Source of the DNA: Symsagittifera roscoffensis
Lineage: Eukaryota; Xenacoelomorpha; Acoela; Convolutidae
Assembly (NCBI RefSeq): GCF_963678635.1
Contig: NC_087070.1
Location: forward strand, 46,109,467 to 46,173,466
DNA length: 64,000 nucleotides
Reading direction: 5' to 3'
Notes under the pieces: generated by a model
Database searches by the model: none
What the model saw: the letters and a program-made list of their open reading frames with translations, nothing else
What the model was told of the DNA's origin: nothing
Position numbers and translations under genes: made by a program
In this document: one piece after another, positions 34,963 through 47,363 of the stretch
Position numbering within the stretch: the stretch's first letter is position 1
Layout of the letters: every line of letters begins with the position of its first letter

Positions 34963-35016
34963 GCAATTACTAGAATGTCATGTTTTAAGACATGTTTTAG
35001 ACATTCAGAACTAACT
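34963..35016 (+). repeat. 54-bp direct repeat, copy 1
   Basis: It is identical to 35791-35844. It contains the imperfect palindrome CATGTTTTAAGACATG. The pair bounds 882 bp that includes one GAGGCC-family MITE. Confidence 0.9.
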
Positions 35017-35435
35017 CTAATTCTTTTCCTTTATTTTCGGTGAGTTCTACACTGACTAGACAACATAAAAAGATAGAAAAAATAAGTTTGAAGAACAGAA
35101 CAACTGAAGTACAAAGAAAGAAGGATTGAAGACGAAATAAAATCCACTCTGATAAAACAATAAAACTAATGTAACCATATAAATAGACAAAGAAGTTACA
35201 ATGTCCTTGAAAAGTAGTTCTTTTTTCCGTATCTATCCTAACGGTTGGAGCCTTGATCTGACGCACTGAAACTCTATTTTTTGTTACAAAACGGCGTCGT
35301 ATGAATGACAGATTTTTGGTTTTATTGTGTTCAACTGCCACACACGTAACTGGATACGAGTTTAAGGGCAACAAAACAAAATCTTTATATTGTTGTTCCG
35401 ACCATAGTTAGGGTCTATTTCGGCTTTTCATATCT

Positions 35436-35632
35436 TTACGAGGCACAACTGTGCACTGGATACGCGCACAATTTTGTGTCTGTATGTTTCTGGATTCCAG
35501 AGACAAGTCTTTAAACAGGTTAAAATTTTGTCGGAACGATCTAAGTAAATGAAAGAAAAAAAGAAGAACAATGGGAGCGTCCTTGTTGCGGAATTCGCTT
35601 ACAATGCACAAAATGCATAGTTTGGCCTCTAA
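35436..35632. mobile_element. Short MITE (GAGGCC family), copy 3
   Basis: A 197-bp copy in the same orientation as 28070-28267. It begins TTACGAGGCACAACTGTGCA and ends GCATAGTTTGGCCTCTAA. Confidence 0.8.
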
Positions 35633-35790
35633 ACGATTAGAATACTATTTTAGTATACGTCTTTTATATTTTGAACGCGAAAATATCAAAAAACAATAGA
35701 TGGAAGCTATATCATTTAACTTCAGTAAAAAGCACTTTTTAGCTTGCCGTTTATTAACTATACAATCATCAGTTTTCTAGTTTAACCTGT

Positions 35791-35844
35791 GCAATTACTA
35801 GAATGTCATGTTTTAAGACATGTTTTAGACATTCAGAACTAACT
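35791..35844 (+). repeat. 54-bp direct repeat, copy 2
   Basis: Identical to 34963-35016. Confidence 0.9.
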
Positions 35845-38325
35845 GTTTATCTCATCATTATTCATTATGCAATTTTTAAGGCCGATATCAGCTATTTACA
35901 CCCCTTAGCTTTAGCTAAATTACATAGCACAAAATATACACAAGAAAACCTTTTTCAACCATGTGTTGTATTTAAACATGCGTCAACAACAATTTAAAAC
36001 TCAAAATCTTTGAAAAAGCCATCAAAATGTTTAGTGAAAGCCATAAAATGGAAAAAAACTCAACATAATTTTCATTTTTTTCTTCGAAATTTGTGTTTCG
36101 GAAAAAATTCGGTTCAAGATCCTCTTTTTCTCAATTCAGCTTGAGGTCCCGTTGGTTTGATGTCCCGTCCATAGATTTCAAATTTTTGGATTACCCTTTA
36201 TGCTTAAAAAAACCTAAAAAAACTTTTTGTCTTGAATTTCGTCGGCCCGTTGTATTAAACTAGTTTTAGCTACTTCCTTTTCAAAACATCGAGTTTTGCA
36301 TCGAGTTTGCGGCAAAAATGGGCGTACTGATAAGTTTGAGTGCCAATTAGCATGTGCTAATTGATTTAAAGAGGCACTCATTTATTTAAAAATTAGCTCT
36401 AATTTCTATTTAGTTTTGAATTTCATTTGATTTTTTTGGGGGAAAAACAATTATTTTGGCCCCACTAAAGTATCCGAAAAAATTAAGTTATTTAAATAAA
36501 GAAATTCTAGCCAGCAAGTTTTAAAATGTAGTATCGGAAATTGTTTACAAGCGCATGCTAATGGACACACATGCTAATAGGCTGGTCTTTGCGGCAAACA
36601 GTGATTCACGCGCAAACCATCTCCTGCTGAATCTAACCACAGCTACCTGGGCTGTAAACCGCTCAAAACAAGTGTTTCTACTTTTTAAACTGGAAATAAA
36701 GTGGTTTGAATCTGGTTGGCTAATTAATCAATCAAATTTAAGCAGCATGATTTGGCATTTCAATTTAAAAACCAAGCAGATATAATATTATTAGCCAAAA
36801 TGATCGAAAATACAAAATTTTGTTGTTGAAGTCATTGATTTGAACTTTTGTTGTCTACACAAAGATTCACAAGTAATTTGAAATGGTTTTGACAATTTCA
36901 CAAAATTCCTCATTTTCAAAAACTCCGGTCAATGTTTTTATCTGCTGGAAATGTTGATTGAGGTTTTCGACCGTGCTGCTTGAATCGGATTGGCTTAAAT
37001 AAGCCTATCAGATTTCACCGCATAGTTCTCAGCTCAATATATAAAACTAAGAGCTTTGGGTCGTTTAGTGCATTAGACCCGCCATTGACTCTTCGAAAAT
37101 CTGGCTCTAACTTTTCCGGTTAAAAGTGGTCTTCATAAAAAATGTTATTTTATGATAATGAGCGAATTCGTTTAGCCTCAATATAAAATGATACCCTCAA
37201 TTTGAATAAATTAGATTTAATTTCAAAATAGAAAAAACTGGTTCTTATTGGAACAAAATTAGATATATAAACGCATAACTCAGGGGCAGATCTAAGATTT
37301 TCTCGAGCGGGGAGGATTTTCTAAAAGATTTCAACCTGGCCGACCAGTTTGTCGACCTGTTTTTCTAGGTCTATCAAATTGATTTTCAGCTTCAGCGCGC
37401 TCTCAGAACACTATAAAACCCTATTTTGAAAAAAAAAAAAGATTTAGCGCCATAGGCAAATTTTTGAAAAAACAGGTCAAAAGTACCATTTTTTGGAAAA
37501 TTTCGACTAAAAACTTGCGTTTTTTCGGCGCGCGCTCCTGCATTTTGACTTCTAAGGCGCCTTTAAAAAAGTTCTAAAATGGATGTCACAAAATAATACC
37601 AACGGGGGACCCTTTGGTTGGTGAGGGGGTCGAATCCCTGAGAGGAAAGGCATCCTCCCCCCTAAATCCGTTCCTGGTACAACTGAGAATGTTGTTTTCA
37701 ATATAAAAACCGGATCAATTGAGCAATCCCCCCCCCACCCGTAATGACCAATTGAGCTATCTCCCCCCAGCAAAAACGAATAAACTCTTCAAAAAGACGT
37801 CAGCAAAGGGAAGTAGATGGATGTTTTGTTTATAGCACGCAATCATTTGACCTACTGAAGTTTTTTTTATATGAGTATCGAGAAAAAGTTTGAAAAAATA
37901 ACTCGAAATTTATGAAATTTTTTTTGCAAATTTTGGTATAGGCGACCATAACCTCATCGAGGAAAGCAATTTACCAGGGTTGGTGCTCTAGCCTTGTATC
38001 TGAATAGCAAAAACGGTTCTCCGCAGGACCTTAATATTGTACGCAAAAGCTTTTTGTCATTTTAAGAAAGAAAAAAGTCGCTTTTTATGCCTGATTTATT
38101 GATTCTTTTTTCTATTTGAATGACACTTTTGAGCTTTGATATTGTAAATTTTGGCTTTCCACACTCGTTTGAAAATATGGTTTATGATTTCATTCAAACT
38201 ATTTTCAAGTGGTTATAAACATATCTCAAGTACCTATTGAGCTATCTTCCCCCTTTAACAGCGCTTTTGGCGCTCTGGTCTTGTCTGTTTCGGCTCAGCG
38301 AGAGTTTTATTTTGTCTGCTTCCTT

Positions 38326-39573
38326 CTAAGATGTTCTGCTCTTCATAGTCACGTAAAACACGAACACTCCAACTGCAAGAATGATTACATAGCCGATAAG
38401 AAAGGATCGGTCAAGCACAGCTGCAAACTCTTTCCACACCTCTGTGGACTGGGCATTCGGTTTCGCAGATCCTAAATCGGGATCATTTCAACTTCTCAAC
38501 TTTTTGAAAACTTTAGATTCACTAAATTGCGGGCTTATCAACAAGGAGACAAGTTTTTTTTTCTAAAACAAAAACTTATGAAATTGCTGACTAGATAGCA
38601 TATTTTATTGTGTTTTTTTAGATGTTTTTGGATCTGCTAACAAAATTCCAATTTCGCTTTCATATAAATCTTTTGCCTAAATACGAGTTAACATTTCGAC
38701 AGGACAGTTTTCTGAACAATTCAACTATTTTGAGGTCGGAAAAATGTTGTTCTATTTTCCGAATTGAACGCATTTTACAATATGGGAGAAAATATCCAGT
38801 TATAATGATCACCTAAAAAGTCTTGTTGGTCTATACTCTTGGCAACGGTTGACTCCACGGATCCGTTGTTTTTATTAGTTACGACGTCTTTTATTCGAGG
38901 GGTTGGATTTTGGTTGCCATTTGTGACTGGGGTTTGGCTTTCGGGTTCACAACTTTCGTCGTTTTCGGTTGTCGCGGAGCAGACATTTGTCTAATTATAA
39001 TCAAGATTGTCAATTAATATTTTTTGCGCCTTAAGTAGTTGACATTATAAAGCGATCAGAGTTCACCCAGAACATATTTTGATGATTTTTGAAAGTTCTC
39101 CAATTTGCAGACCAGCTAAACACGTTTTTTCTCAACACTCAGATGTGTTTCTGAGTCCTAAATATTTCAGAGGAACTCTGAGTTTAGTTAATGACAATCT
39201 TGATTTTTATAATTTCTAACGGTTTTGTTCATCTTCGAAAGCCTCAAAACCCAATTGGGTGCCACTTTTTTCTGCGATGTGAAATGAATATCCGTTACAA
39301 TTACACACTCGACAACAGAAAGCGAAACCATCACAATTTGGAATATAACATACACGCCAATGACCGGGAAGTCGTTCTCGCCACTAGCCGGTAAAATATC
39401 CGACAACACCAAAAGTTGCAGAATTTGGGAGAGGAGAGCTGTGATTGCGAGGGTAGAATTGACACAAGGCCCATCAGTGATGAGGGAATGAGGATAACTA
39501 TTACGTAATAGGTTGGATGTCTTTGTAGTCGGATAGTGTACTCAAAGCGGTCGGTCATATTTGAAGAAATCTG
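38326..39573 (-). pseudogene. Cys-loop (nicotinic-type) receptor, transmembrane half, broken
   Basis: Three minus-strand exons are visible. Exon A (about 39573-39221) holds M1 (YTIRLQRHPTYYVIVILIP), M2 (TALLSQILQLLVLSDILPAS) and M3 (FPVIGVYVIFQIVMVSLSVV), then WVLRLSKM. Exon B (38990-38813) is the variable intracellular loop, Ser/Thr/Asn-rich. Exon C (38471-38326) gives EVWKEFAAVLDRSF, M4 and a TAG stop. Splice sites (ACC|GTTAGA, TAATTAG|ACA, TTTTTAG|GTGATC, GATTTAG|GA) keep phase throughout. Between M1 and M2 the usual short proline/Gly-Glu-Lys linker is missing and the frame shifts, so the gene looks broken there. The HPTYY and WKxxAxVLDR patterns favour an acetylcholine- or serotonin-gated cation channel. 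No ligand-binding-domain exons were found upstream; the retroelement at 40.2 kb lies there. Confidence 0.85.
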
Positions 39574-39956
39574 AGATGTTTTTGAAGGTCACCTTGAAAA
39601 AAAAACAGAACATTTGGGAATCCAGTTGCTTGAAAACTTTTTTGTAACTACACTAAATGATTTCTTTATTTTCAAAAAACGCAAAACAAAATTTTCAGAT
39701 AAATATAAATAAAACAGTTAATTTCATTTGTTTACCTTTCAAGAAACTGATTTGTCTCAAATATATTGACCGAGAATATGTGAAAACAATTTTTCGATTT
39801 TAGCCGGCTTTGAAAGTATTTATGTTGAGGAGGTGTTTATGGAAAAAACCGAAAAACATGACTATTTGTTCAGTTAAACGCTTTTAAACCTTTAAACCTT
39901 TCAGACCTTTAAACGCTTTTTACAACTAACAGTTGTTTAAGATAATATGACAGTTG

Positions 39957-40180
39957 TTGTTCCGACTTTCGAAGAAAGTGACGGACTATTTGTGCTCAAG
40001 TGGTTTTTTTCTCCAGACAAATTTCGACTTCTTAAGTAGCCATTTGTGACGGAATTTTGTTTAATCTTTCGAAACGTAGTTTTGTTCTGAGCTCAAAGTT
40101 AAATAGATTTATCGGCGCCTAGGAAATTAGACGACTGTAAATAAACAGAAATAAGATTTAAAAAAATTTGTGAATTTAAA
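39957..40180. mobile_element. Partial MITE (TGTTCCGACT family)
   Basis: This is an inverted relative of the right half of 13168-13622, starting TTCCGACTTTCGA. It breaks off where the A-rich retroelement sequence begins, near 40195, so the retroelement may have inserted into it. Confidence 0.5.
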
Positions 40181-40204
40181 CGATAAGAACTGGGCCTTCA
40201 ACAT

Positions 40205-41126
40205 CTTATCCAGAATCCAGAAACAACATCAGAACCCCCAGGTATTGATGACACAGGAAATAACGAACTACAACTAAATCAAATAAACTGTGAATCATCA
40301 GATTCAGAAAGTGATACAGAAAACACTATCTCGATCAATATGATAGCAGTCAAAAATTACTACGAACCTATTATATATGAACAACCTTTTTCATCACATA
40401 TATATGAAAATCAGTTAGAACTCCTTCACAATTATTATATTGAACCCATCCATTCCACACAAACGGCACAAGAAACTAACGAAATCAACACTACAAATCA
40501 ATCCAATGAAAATGACAACAAAATGCTTGAATACAAATCACATCTATCAAAATATACAAAAAGAACAACCCAAAGAAAAAATTTGGACAATACCATTTCT
40601 TTTAGAAAGTCCAAGAAACAAAGAATTTCAACCACCAGATCTTGAAATTGATTTTTTAATTGATTCAGGAGCAGAATCAAACATAATAAACATTCCCACA
40701 TGGAATGAGATAAAAACATTATAACCAAAACTAACACCTCTTGAAACCTCCAGTAAACTAGCAACAGCACAAGGATCAACATTGGTAAACTATGGAAAAA
40801 TTCAATTATTTCTTCTCCCCACAAGAACAATAGAGCAAAATAAAATTTCAAATAAACCATTTAAACAAATATTTCATATCACTGATATTAAACACAATAT
40901 CATTGGAATACCATTTATCTCTAAATATATACCAACAATCAACATTTTGAATAGTAAAATACTAATCAAAGATAAATACACAAAAACAAAAGACACATCC
41001 CTAACATTTTTTCAAAGATTAAACAAACAACCACCATTCTTTTCAAAATTTTATCCAATATATAACCAACAAAGAAAACACCTGAAACCACTATCAGGAA
41101 ACATATATAATTTTTCATATATATAA
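40205..41126 (+). pseudogene. Retroelement gag-end/protease region
   Basis: Reading starts in an acidic Ser/Glu/Asn-rich segment (to about 40560, one frame). After a shift it gives the retropepsin core DFLIDSGAESNIINIPTW (near 40650-40700), with the catalytic DSGA triad. It then continues with FHITDIKHNIIGIPF, the second half of a gypsy-type protease. An in-frame TAA at 40722 and stops at 41124 and 41139, in a duplicated TATATATAAGTTCA, interrupt the frame. There is no zinc knuckle, so most of gag is absent. Confidence 0.8.
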
Positions 41127-41139
41127 GTTCAATATATAT

Positions 41140-42941
41140 AAGTTCACCAATATGATAAAAAACAAAATAAACAACAACTCTATATGTCAGACTTTGAATT
41201 CAAACCTATCCATAAATTTTTCAAAATCACAATTTCATCCATAAAATATTTGAAAAACTCGAATTCAGATATTATTTCGTTACATGTATACAATACTACA
41301 CCCTATCAAGTAACACTACCTTTAGGACTTTTGGGATATTGCGAAACCAACGCTACGATATCACCAGTACACGAAAAAGCATACCGCGTAAATAATATAC
41401 TCCAATTATTAGATATTTGTCAATCCACAATTCTTAATGAAGAATTATCCATAAATAATATAATAAGTAATGAAAAAAGAAATACAGATTATTTCACAAA
41501 AACCCCATATTTCAAACCTACATTCAACATAAATAACTATACAGAGAATCAACAGAAATTTTTAACAATGTTTAACTTCCAACATTCACAAATAACACAA
41601 GACGAATTTGATAAGTTAGCCAAACAGCTAATAAAATATTCATCAGTCTATGCAACATCCAAATTTGATGTTGGCAAAATTAGTTCATCACTACATCTCC
41701 CATTAAAACCTGACGCAGTTTTCAAAAAACAAAGAGCAAGTAAAGTACCAATTCATTTACACGATAAAGTGAACAGATTACTCGATATTTTAGAACAATA
41801 CAAAATTATATCACCGGTAAACAAAGAAGAACAACGAAAAGGTAACACATTTATCAACCCTGTTATCATCCTAGCAAAAGGAGAATCATTAAAAATAGTT
41901 CTAGACGCTAGATATCTTAACTCACTAATAGACGAATTGGCCTATTGAACCAATACAAGTTATTTTAACAAAAATAAACGGAAAATACTTTACAACCGCA
42001 GATATGAATAGTGCATATAATCAAATGCCACTAGATGAACAATCGCGACGCTTAACACAATTTGTTATCGGAAATCAGCAATATGAATTCAACCGCCTAT
42101 TCTATGGAATATCCATAGGACCAGCAGCATTTTCAGCTTTTATGAGTGAAATTTTTAGACCACTAATACTCAAGAAAAACGCAATCACCTATTTAGACGA
42201 TGTTTTTATGCAATCACAGACAAAAGAAGAAATGTTTAATTTTTAGAACACTATCACAAAATACTTCAGAACGAAAATCTGAAGGCCGCCCCCGATAAAT
42301 CACACTTCTTTTTAACACGAGTTAAATTCTTAGGACACAATATAGAAAGAAAAACAATCACTCCATTAAAATCACGCATTGATGCTATTCAGAAGCTCCA
42401 ACCACCAACAAACAAAAAGAAAATCCAAGAATTCCTTGGAATGTTCAATTTTTTAAGCAAATATGTCTATAAAATGCAATTATACCTAAGACCATTCTAT
42501 AATATACTTAGACAACAAAATAATTTTGAATGGAACACAGAACATCAAACACGATTTGAAGAAATTAAAAAACTCCTAACTGAACAAATTTCGAATACAA
42601 TCCCAGATCCAAATCAACCATTCTATGCAATGTGCGATGCTTCGAATTTTGGCATCGGCGCAGCATTATTACAATCACACAATGGCACAAACAAAATGAA
42701 TCTTATATCAGCAAATTCTCGATTATTCACTCAAGCAGAGCTACGACTCTCAACTCTAATGAGAGAATGGACAGCCATAATATATACACTAACAGAATAT
42801 GATTTTCTGATACTTGGATCAAAACATCCAACAGTTCTATTCACAGATCACAAACCAATCATTTTTCTCTTTACACAAAAATCTAATCCAAATCATCGAG
42901 TTTATAGATTTCAATTAATTCTAATGAAATTCCCAAACTGA
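41140..42941 (+). pseudogene. Retroelement reverse transcriptase-RNase H region
   Basis: RT motif A (FTTADMNSAYNQMPL, near 41990), motif B (GISIGPAAFSAFM) and motif C (ITYLDDVFMQS, near 42195) are intact. So is the connection (KFLGHNIERK). RNase H keeps its aspartates (YAMCDASNFGIGAAL, FTDHKPI) and the glutamate helix. Frameshifts occur near 41936 and 42240. The stop at 42939 is a TGA where the family normally has tryptophan, just before HIVWTAGKNLALPDTLSRN. The protein would be a gypsy-type polymerase. Confidence 0.9.
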
Positions 42942-45235
42942 CATATAGTTTGGACAGCAGGAAAGAATCTTGCATTACCAGACACTTTAAGTCGAAATAC
43001 ACCACCTGAATTACTTACACGTAAAACTACAGTTGAAATACCCAAAAATATAAAATTCTACCTTGCAGAAAACGAAACATCACCCCGACTAGAATGCAAA
43101 TATGCAGTAAAAACTGGCGTTGAACAATCACAAATAAATAATCTACAACACTTCCCACTTTATTTAGATTGCCAAAATAACCACTACGAAGTTGATCTAC
43201 TTGGAACATCAACTTTTAAACCAATTCCATATTCACAATGGATAAAAAATAACACCCAACAAAAAAGAGTAAAACAACACCCGCATAAAAAAGACTTTTT
43301 TCCGTTAATTGAAAAAGAAAATCTAACTGATAAAATAAATTTATCAGGACCGCAAACAAACGATTCAAAATACACAATAAATCAAGTTTTTGACCTCCAT
43401 GACCCACTTGATACAATTCCTTTATCTAAATTAGAAATAGAAAACATTTTTCTCCCCCCAACAGATAAAATTACAATTAATACTTTGAAACAATATCAAA
43501 ATCTTGACCCAATAATTCGACAACTAAAATCATGGCACAAATATAAAACTAAACCCGTAAAGGCAGATACAACAATATTAGGAAATAAAACACTCCTCCG
43601 ATATTTTCGAAAAATTAGTAATACAACAATTAATGAAAACACAGACCTTCTAGAATACCAATTCAATGAATCTACAGTTCCTGTCTCCCTTTAAGTATGA
43701 TTCTCATAGCTTTTAATATCTCACATACACAAAACATTAAAGGACACTCTGGATCAGAGAACGCATATTCAAATTTCATACAAAAAAATTATTTTCCAAA
43801 TGCACCAAATTGGATAAAAGTACTATGCAATGATTGTATAGTATGTCAGCTAAATAAACCTTATCCAAATCAAAAACAAATAGCACAAAAACAAGACTCT
43901 AAAGGACAAAGTTTGTACTTTAACCACCGTATTTCATTTGATACAAAAGGACCAATTTCACCATCATCCGAAGGAAACTCCTACATTATGGTAATTGTTG
44001 ACGCATTTACACATTATGTAGCACTTAACCCAGTACCACATTGTAACGCTTATTACGCTTACACAACACTTTATGAACACTGGATAGCCAAATTCGGACT
44101 ACCAGAAATTTTAGTTACAGACAACGGTACGGAATTCATAAATAATGAAATCATCACACTATGTCATTTATATAACATCAAACACAAACCACGTACATCT
44201 CACGCACCTTGGACAAACGGCTTAGTCGAAGGTATGAACCGTTCACTACAAGAATATCTTAGATGTATAATCAATGGAAATGATACAAAATACACCGAAT
44301 GGTCAGCAGATGTAAAACTATTTCCCTTAGCATATAATTCACAAATCACGACAACTCTAGGAATGTCACCATATGAAATGGTTATTAATCAAAAGCCACG
44401 CAAACCAATAATGTTTACAGCAAACTCTCATAAAAATGCACAAAGTCATTGTCAACCGAATAAAGACTCAATTTGTTATAACCTACATTTACACACACAC
44501 GATGAAGATCATTTTCATCACCCACAAATTCTTAAATTAGCCTCCGGTACACACACCGAATGGATTTTAAATAGAGATAAAAAGCACAATGAAATTTACC
44601 AAAAAGTAACAAAAAAGTTGTTACAAAGGCAAAACATTAATGAACAAATAAATTCACGCTTTACACCAGCCTCCGATTTAAAAATTGGAACATTTGTTTT
44701 AATACCCAATTTTAACACTCAAAAAGGAATTTCTAAAAAATTACAACCCCTTCGTAAAGGACCATACCAAATAATTGCCAAACCCACTGATGTCACATAT
44801 AAAATCATCGACTCAGACAAAAAAGAAATTGTTCAACATCGAAACAATCTATTACCTTTTTACCCAAAAGAATACGCACTACGCGAACTAACTCAATTAT
44901 ATTCTTTCACAGGTTTAAAAGTTATTCAAAATAACCCACATACGGAGAATAAAACAAAGGAACAACATGACATTCATCTCGAAAATCAAAATAAAAAATC
45001 AACTACAACAAAAAACAATACAAAAAAGCTACATCAAAATATACCTCAAAAAGAAAGAAAAAATAGAAAATTGACAGAAAAAATAATACCCCAAGAACAA
45101 ATCGACAAATCAGAACATAGAGAGTCATCACGACTTAGAAACCAACCACGTAAAAACTATAAAACATTCATCCCACAATCTAAAATATTAAAGAAAGTCG
45201 AATTTCAAAAACAGCTTGAATTTTATATTTCATAA
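42942..45235 (+). pseudogene. Retroelement RNase H end, linker and integrase (DD35E)
   Basis: The first part (to 43694) is the post-RNase-H linker. After a frameshift near 43690 a 512-codon integrase frame (43697-45235) is open. It has an HHCC zinc finger (H10, H17, C47, C50) and the catalytic core D82, D142, E178, with exactly 35 residues between the last two. Near residues 350-395 is a GPY/F-type module (LRKGPYQII ... NNLLPFYP), followed by a lysine/glutamine-rich tail. The GPY/F module is characteristic of Ty3/gypsy integrases. This is the best-preserved gene of the element. Confidence 0.9.
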
Positions 45236-45814
45236 TCTTTGCACCTCTGAAATATTTTGAACTTTCATTTTTCAAAATAACATGCTGACAAACACGCAGC
45301 GACTCTAGTTCATAATAAGCCGATAGGATTCATCCAATCCGTCACCTTCTCTAATTTTAGCACAAATCAACTAGACGAATGATATTACAACTCCAGGCAT
45401 ATCTATAACTATAACTTTGCAACCTCCAGGTCAAAAATTAGCAAACCACTCCAACTTGACAACTAAAATAAATATCACCATAATATCATAACCCTTCCTT
45501 ATCTAATAACCCAAAAATCAACAATATTTCCCCAACTCAGACCTCAAATACCCCCCAAACAAATATGTTAAATTAGCCTAAAGTAAGAGAACGACCATTT
45601 TAATTAGCCTAAAGTATAAAAATCTCAAAAATACCCCAGATCATTTGACAAATAAAAATAAAGAAAAAGAAGACCTCCCGATCACCATAAAATTTGCCCC
45701 CAACAATTTTTCACAAAACTCAACCCACTTGTCAAAAAACCAATAAATAATTCGACCACACTTGAAAATTGCCTCAAACACCAAAAAATATTCGATCGAG
45801 AAGCCATTTCTTAA
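45236..45814 (+). other. Non-coding gap between integrase and small membrane ORFs
   Basis: About 580 bases of A-rich sequence lack a usable ORF. TTAATTAGCCTAAAGTA-like text occurs twice near 45570-45615. Spliced env-type transcripts would need an acceptor somewhere downstream of here. Confidence 0.5.
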
Positions 45815-46060
45815 ATGCTCTTCTCTCGACCAGTCAACATAATTCTTAACATTCTCATAAACTTTTTAACGATATTTAAACTTTTAATCATATTTTTTTT
45901 TGATACCTTTGAATCTTTTGTAATAATCTTAATCATTTTTTGCAATATTTTTTTAATTTTCTATTCCAATTTGAACTATACCTCCAACTTTCAAAAGCTA
46001 TTGACTATATCCACAGGTACGATTCACAAAACTTATCTAAATGATACGAACCATTTTTAG
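45815..46060 (+). CDS. Small hydrophobic ORF 1 of retroelement
   Basis: This 81-codon ORF has two strongly hydrophobic segments (about residues 9-28 and 33-51) and a short polar C-terminus. Its end overlaps the start of the next small ORF by 20 bases. It has no database-recognisable features by eye. It is either an accessory membrane protein or the remains of a longer frame. AT-rich DNA easily gives hydrophobic chance ORFs, so confidence is modest. Confidence 0.4.
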   Translation: MLFSRPVNIILNILINFLTIFKLLIIFFFDTFESFVIILIIFCNIFLIFYSNLNYTSNFQKLLTISTGTIHKTYLNDTNHF

Positions 46061-46229
46061 TAGAACAGATATTTTTTTACTATTTGTAATTTTTATAACA
46101 TTTCTATCATCCCTCATCTTGACAATATGCAAATGTATAAAGAAAGCAATCATCACATTCGCCCTAGCAACAATCCTCCTAATTCTTTTTCTAGAAGAAT
46201 ACTATAATAAACATAAATTTTTCCACTAA
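46041..46229 (+). CDS. Small hydrophobic ORF 2 of retroelement
   Basis: This 62-codon ORF encodes two membrane segments (about residues 11-28 and 34-51) separated by CKCIKK. Its ATG lies 20 bases inside the preceding small ORF, in a different frame. A tight overlap of two membrane-protein frames is compact, virus-like organisation, but function is unknown. Confidence 0.4.
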   Translation: MIRTIFSRTDIFLLFVIFITFLSSLILTICKCIKKAIITFALATILLILFLEEYYNKHKFFH

Positions 46230-47363
46230 AAGAATAAATAAAAAACCATCAAAAATTGCTAACCAACAATCACTCAGTCAGTCTTCACCGACATCATCCC
46301 AAGATAACCCAACACCATCTTCAACTACCCAAAACCCCCAAACATCCACACGAATTTCCTTTCAAGATAACCCATATACCTTTGAAGAACGACACGCTCG
46401 CTTATCTGAACCACTAGAACCAGTTCAACGACAAGCACCTCTAAGCGAACCAACATATAACTTACACTACCACAAGAATTAAGTAGAATACGAAATCCTA
46501 GTCAAAACCAAAATACAGTCGAAATAAATAGACAAATTATACATCCTCGACGAAACAGAAATTTTCAAACTCCCCGAGTTCTTTTTGATATACCTCAATC
46601 CCCATCACAAAGTACTCCAGAAAACCCCATTGGTATATTACCAGAAACCCCTACGCTTCTTTCACAACGTAGCACCTCAAGCCTACCCTCAGATTACTTA
46701 GGTTCAACACCAACATCTGAACAAATACGTGAAAACCCCTTTAACCCCACAAACCAAACATCACGACTACCATATTGGACAACACATTCATTCACACAAG
46801 GTGAACCAAATTTAATCAATGATCCAATAGATATTTCTACGGATACAACAACATCCTCATCACTACCAAAAACATTATCACTACCATCAACACCATCAAT
46901 AAGCCAGATTTCACCACCGCCTTTTAACTTAAATTTCCCAAATAACCTCGACGCTAGATATTGAGAACAATCATCAACAAATTTTCCTTTAAGACTAGAC
47001 TGGAATACATTCACAGCACCTCCACCATTATTTGGAAAACACTCAGAAAATAACCGACTCCACAACTGGGCACTCAATAGACTACAATATCGACAAGACA
47101 TCCACGAAGACATTCGTGATCATAACATCCAAATACTCCAACAAAATAGTCTACAATTAAAATTTGAAATAACGGTTAAACTAAACAACATTACTCAACA
47201 TCCCTACCCATTAAACCCGCCAAATATAACAGCTCAATCACTACCACCACCATTTATAACAACTGAAGTAATATACAAATACGACAGATATACCAAAAAG
47301 ACAATTGGTTACATCACATTTTATAACCCATACTCAGGATTATCATACACATGTATATTCTAA
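46195..47363 (+). pseudogene. Proline/serine-rich ORF between pol and env
   Basis: A frame from about 46195 encodes a Ser/Pro/Gln-rich stretch (with repeated QDNP). It shifts near 46460, continues with a basic segment (PRRNRNFQTPRV) and a long Ser/Thr/Pro region, is stopped by a TGA at 46962, and reads on. The last part is a likely helical segment rich in Gln/Asn/Leu and a C-terminal domain. It ends with a TAA at 47361-47363, overlapping the env start (47351) by 13 bases. It is roughly 380 residues when the breaks are ignored. It resembles no named protein that I know. The position recalls accessory genes of complex retroviruses. Confidence 0.55.

Larger units (their letters stand above)
34451..38325. 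other. Gene-free stretch with repeats
   Basis: Apart from the MITE at 35436-35632 and the direct repeats listed separately, nothing supports a gene. The ORF at 35374-34997 (minus) is hydrophobic at its C-terminus but is spanned by repeats and matches nothing that I know. Confidence 0.5.

Noticed and set aside
34997..35374. 125-codon minus-strand ORF as a membrane protein gene
   Set aside because: It ends inside the 54-bp direct repeat and its composition matches the AT-rich background; no splice or family support.
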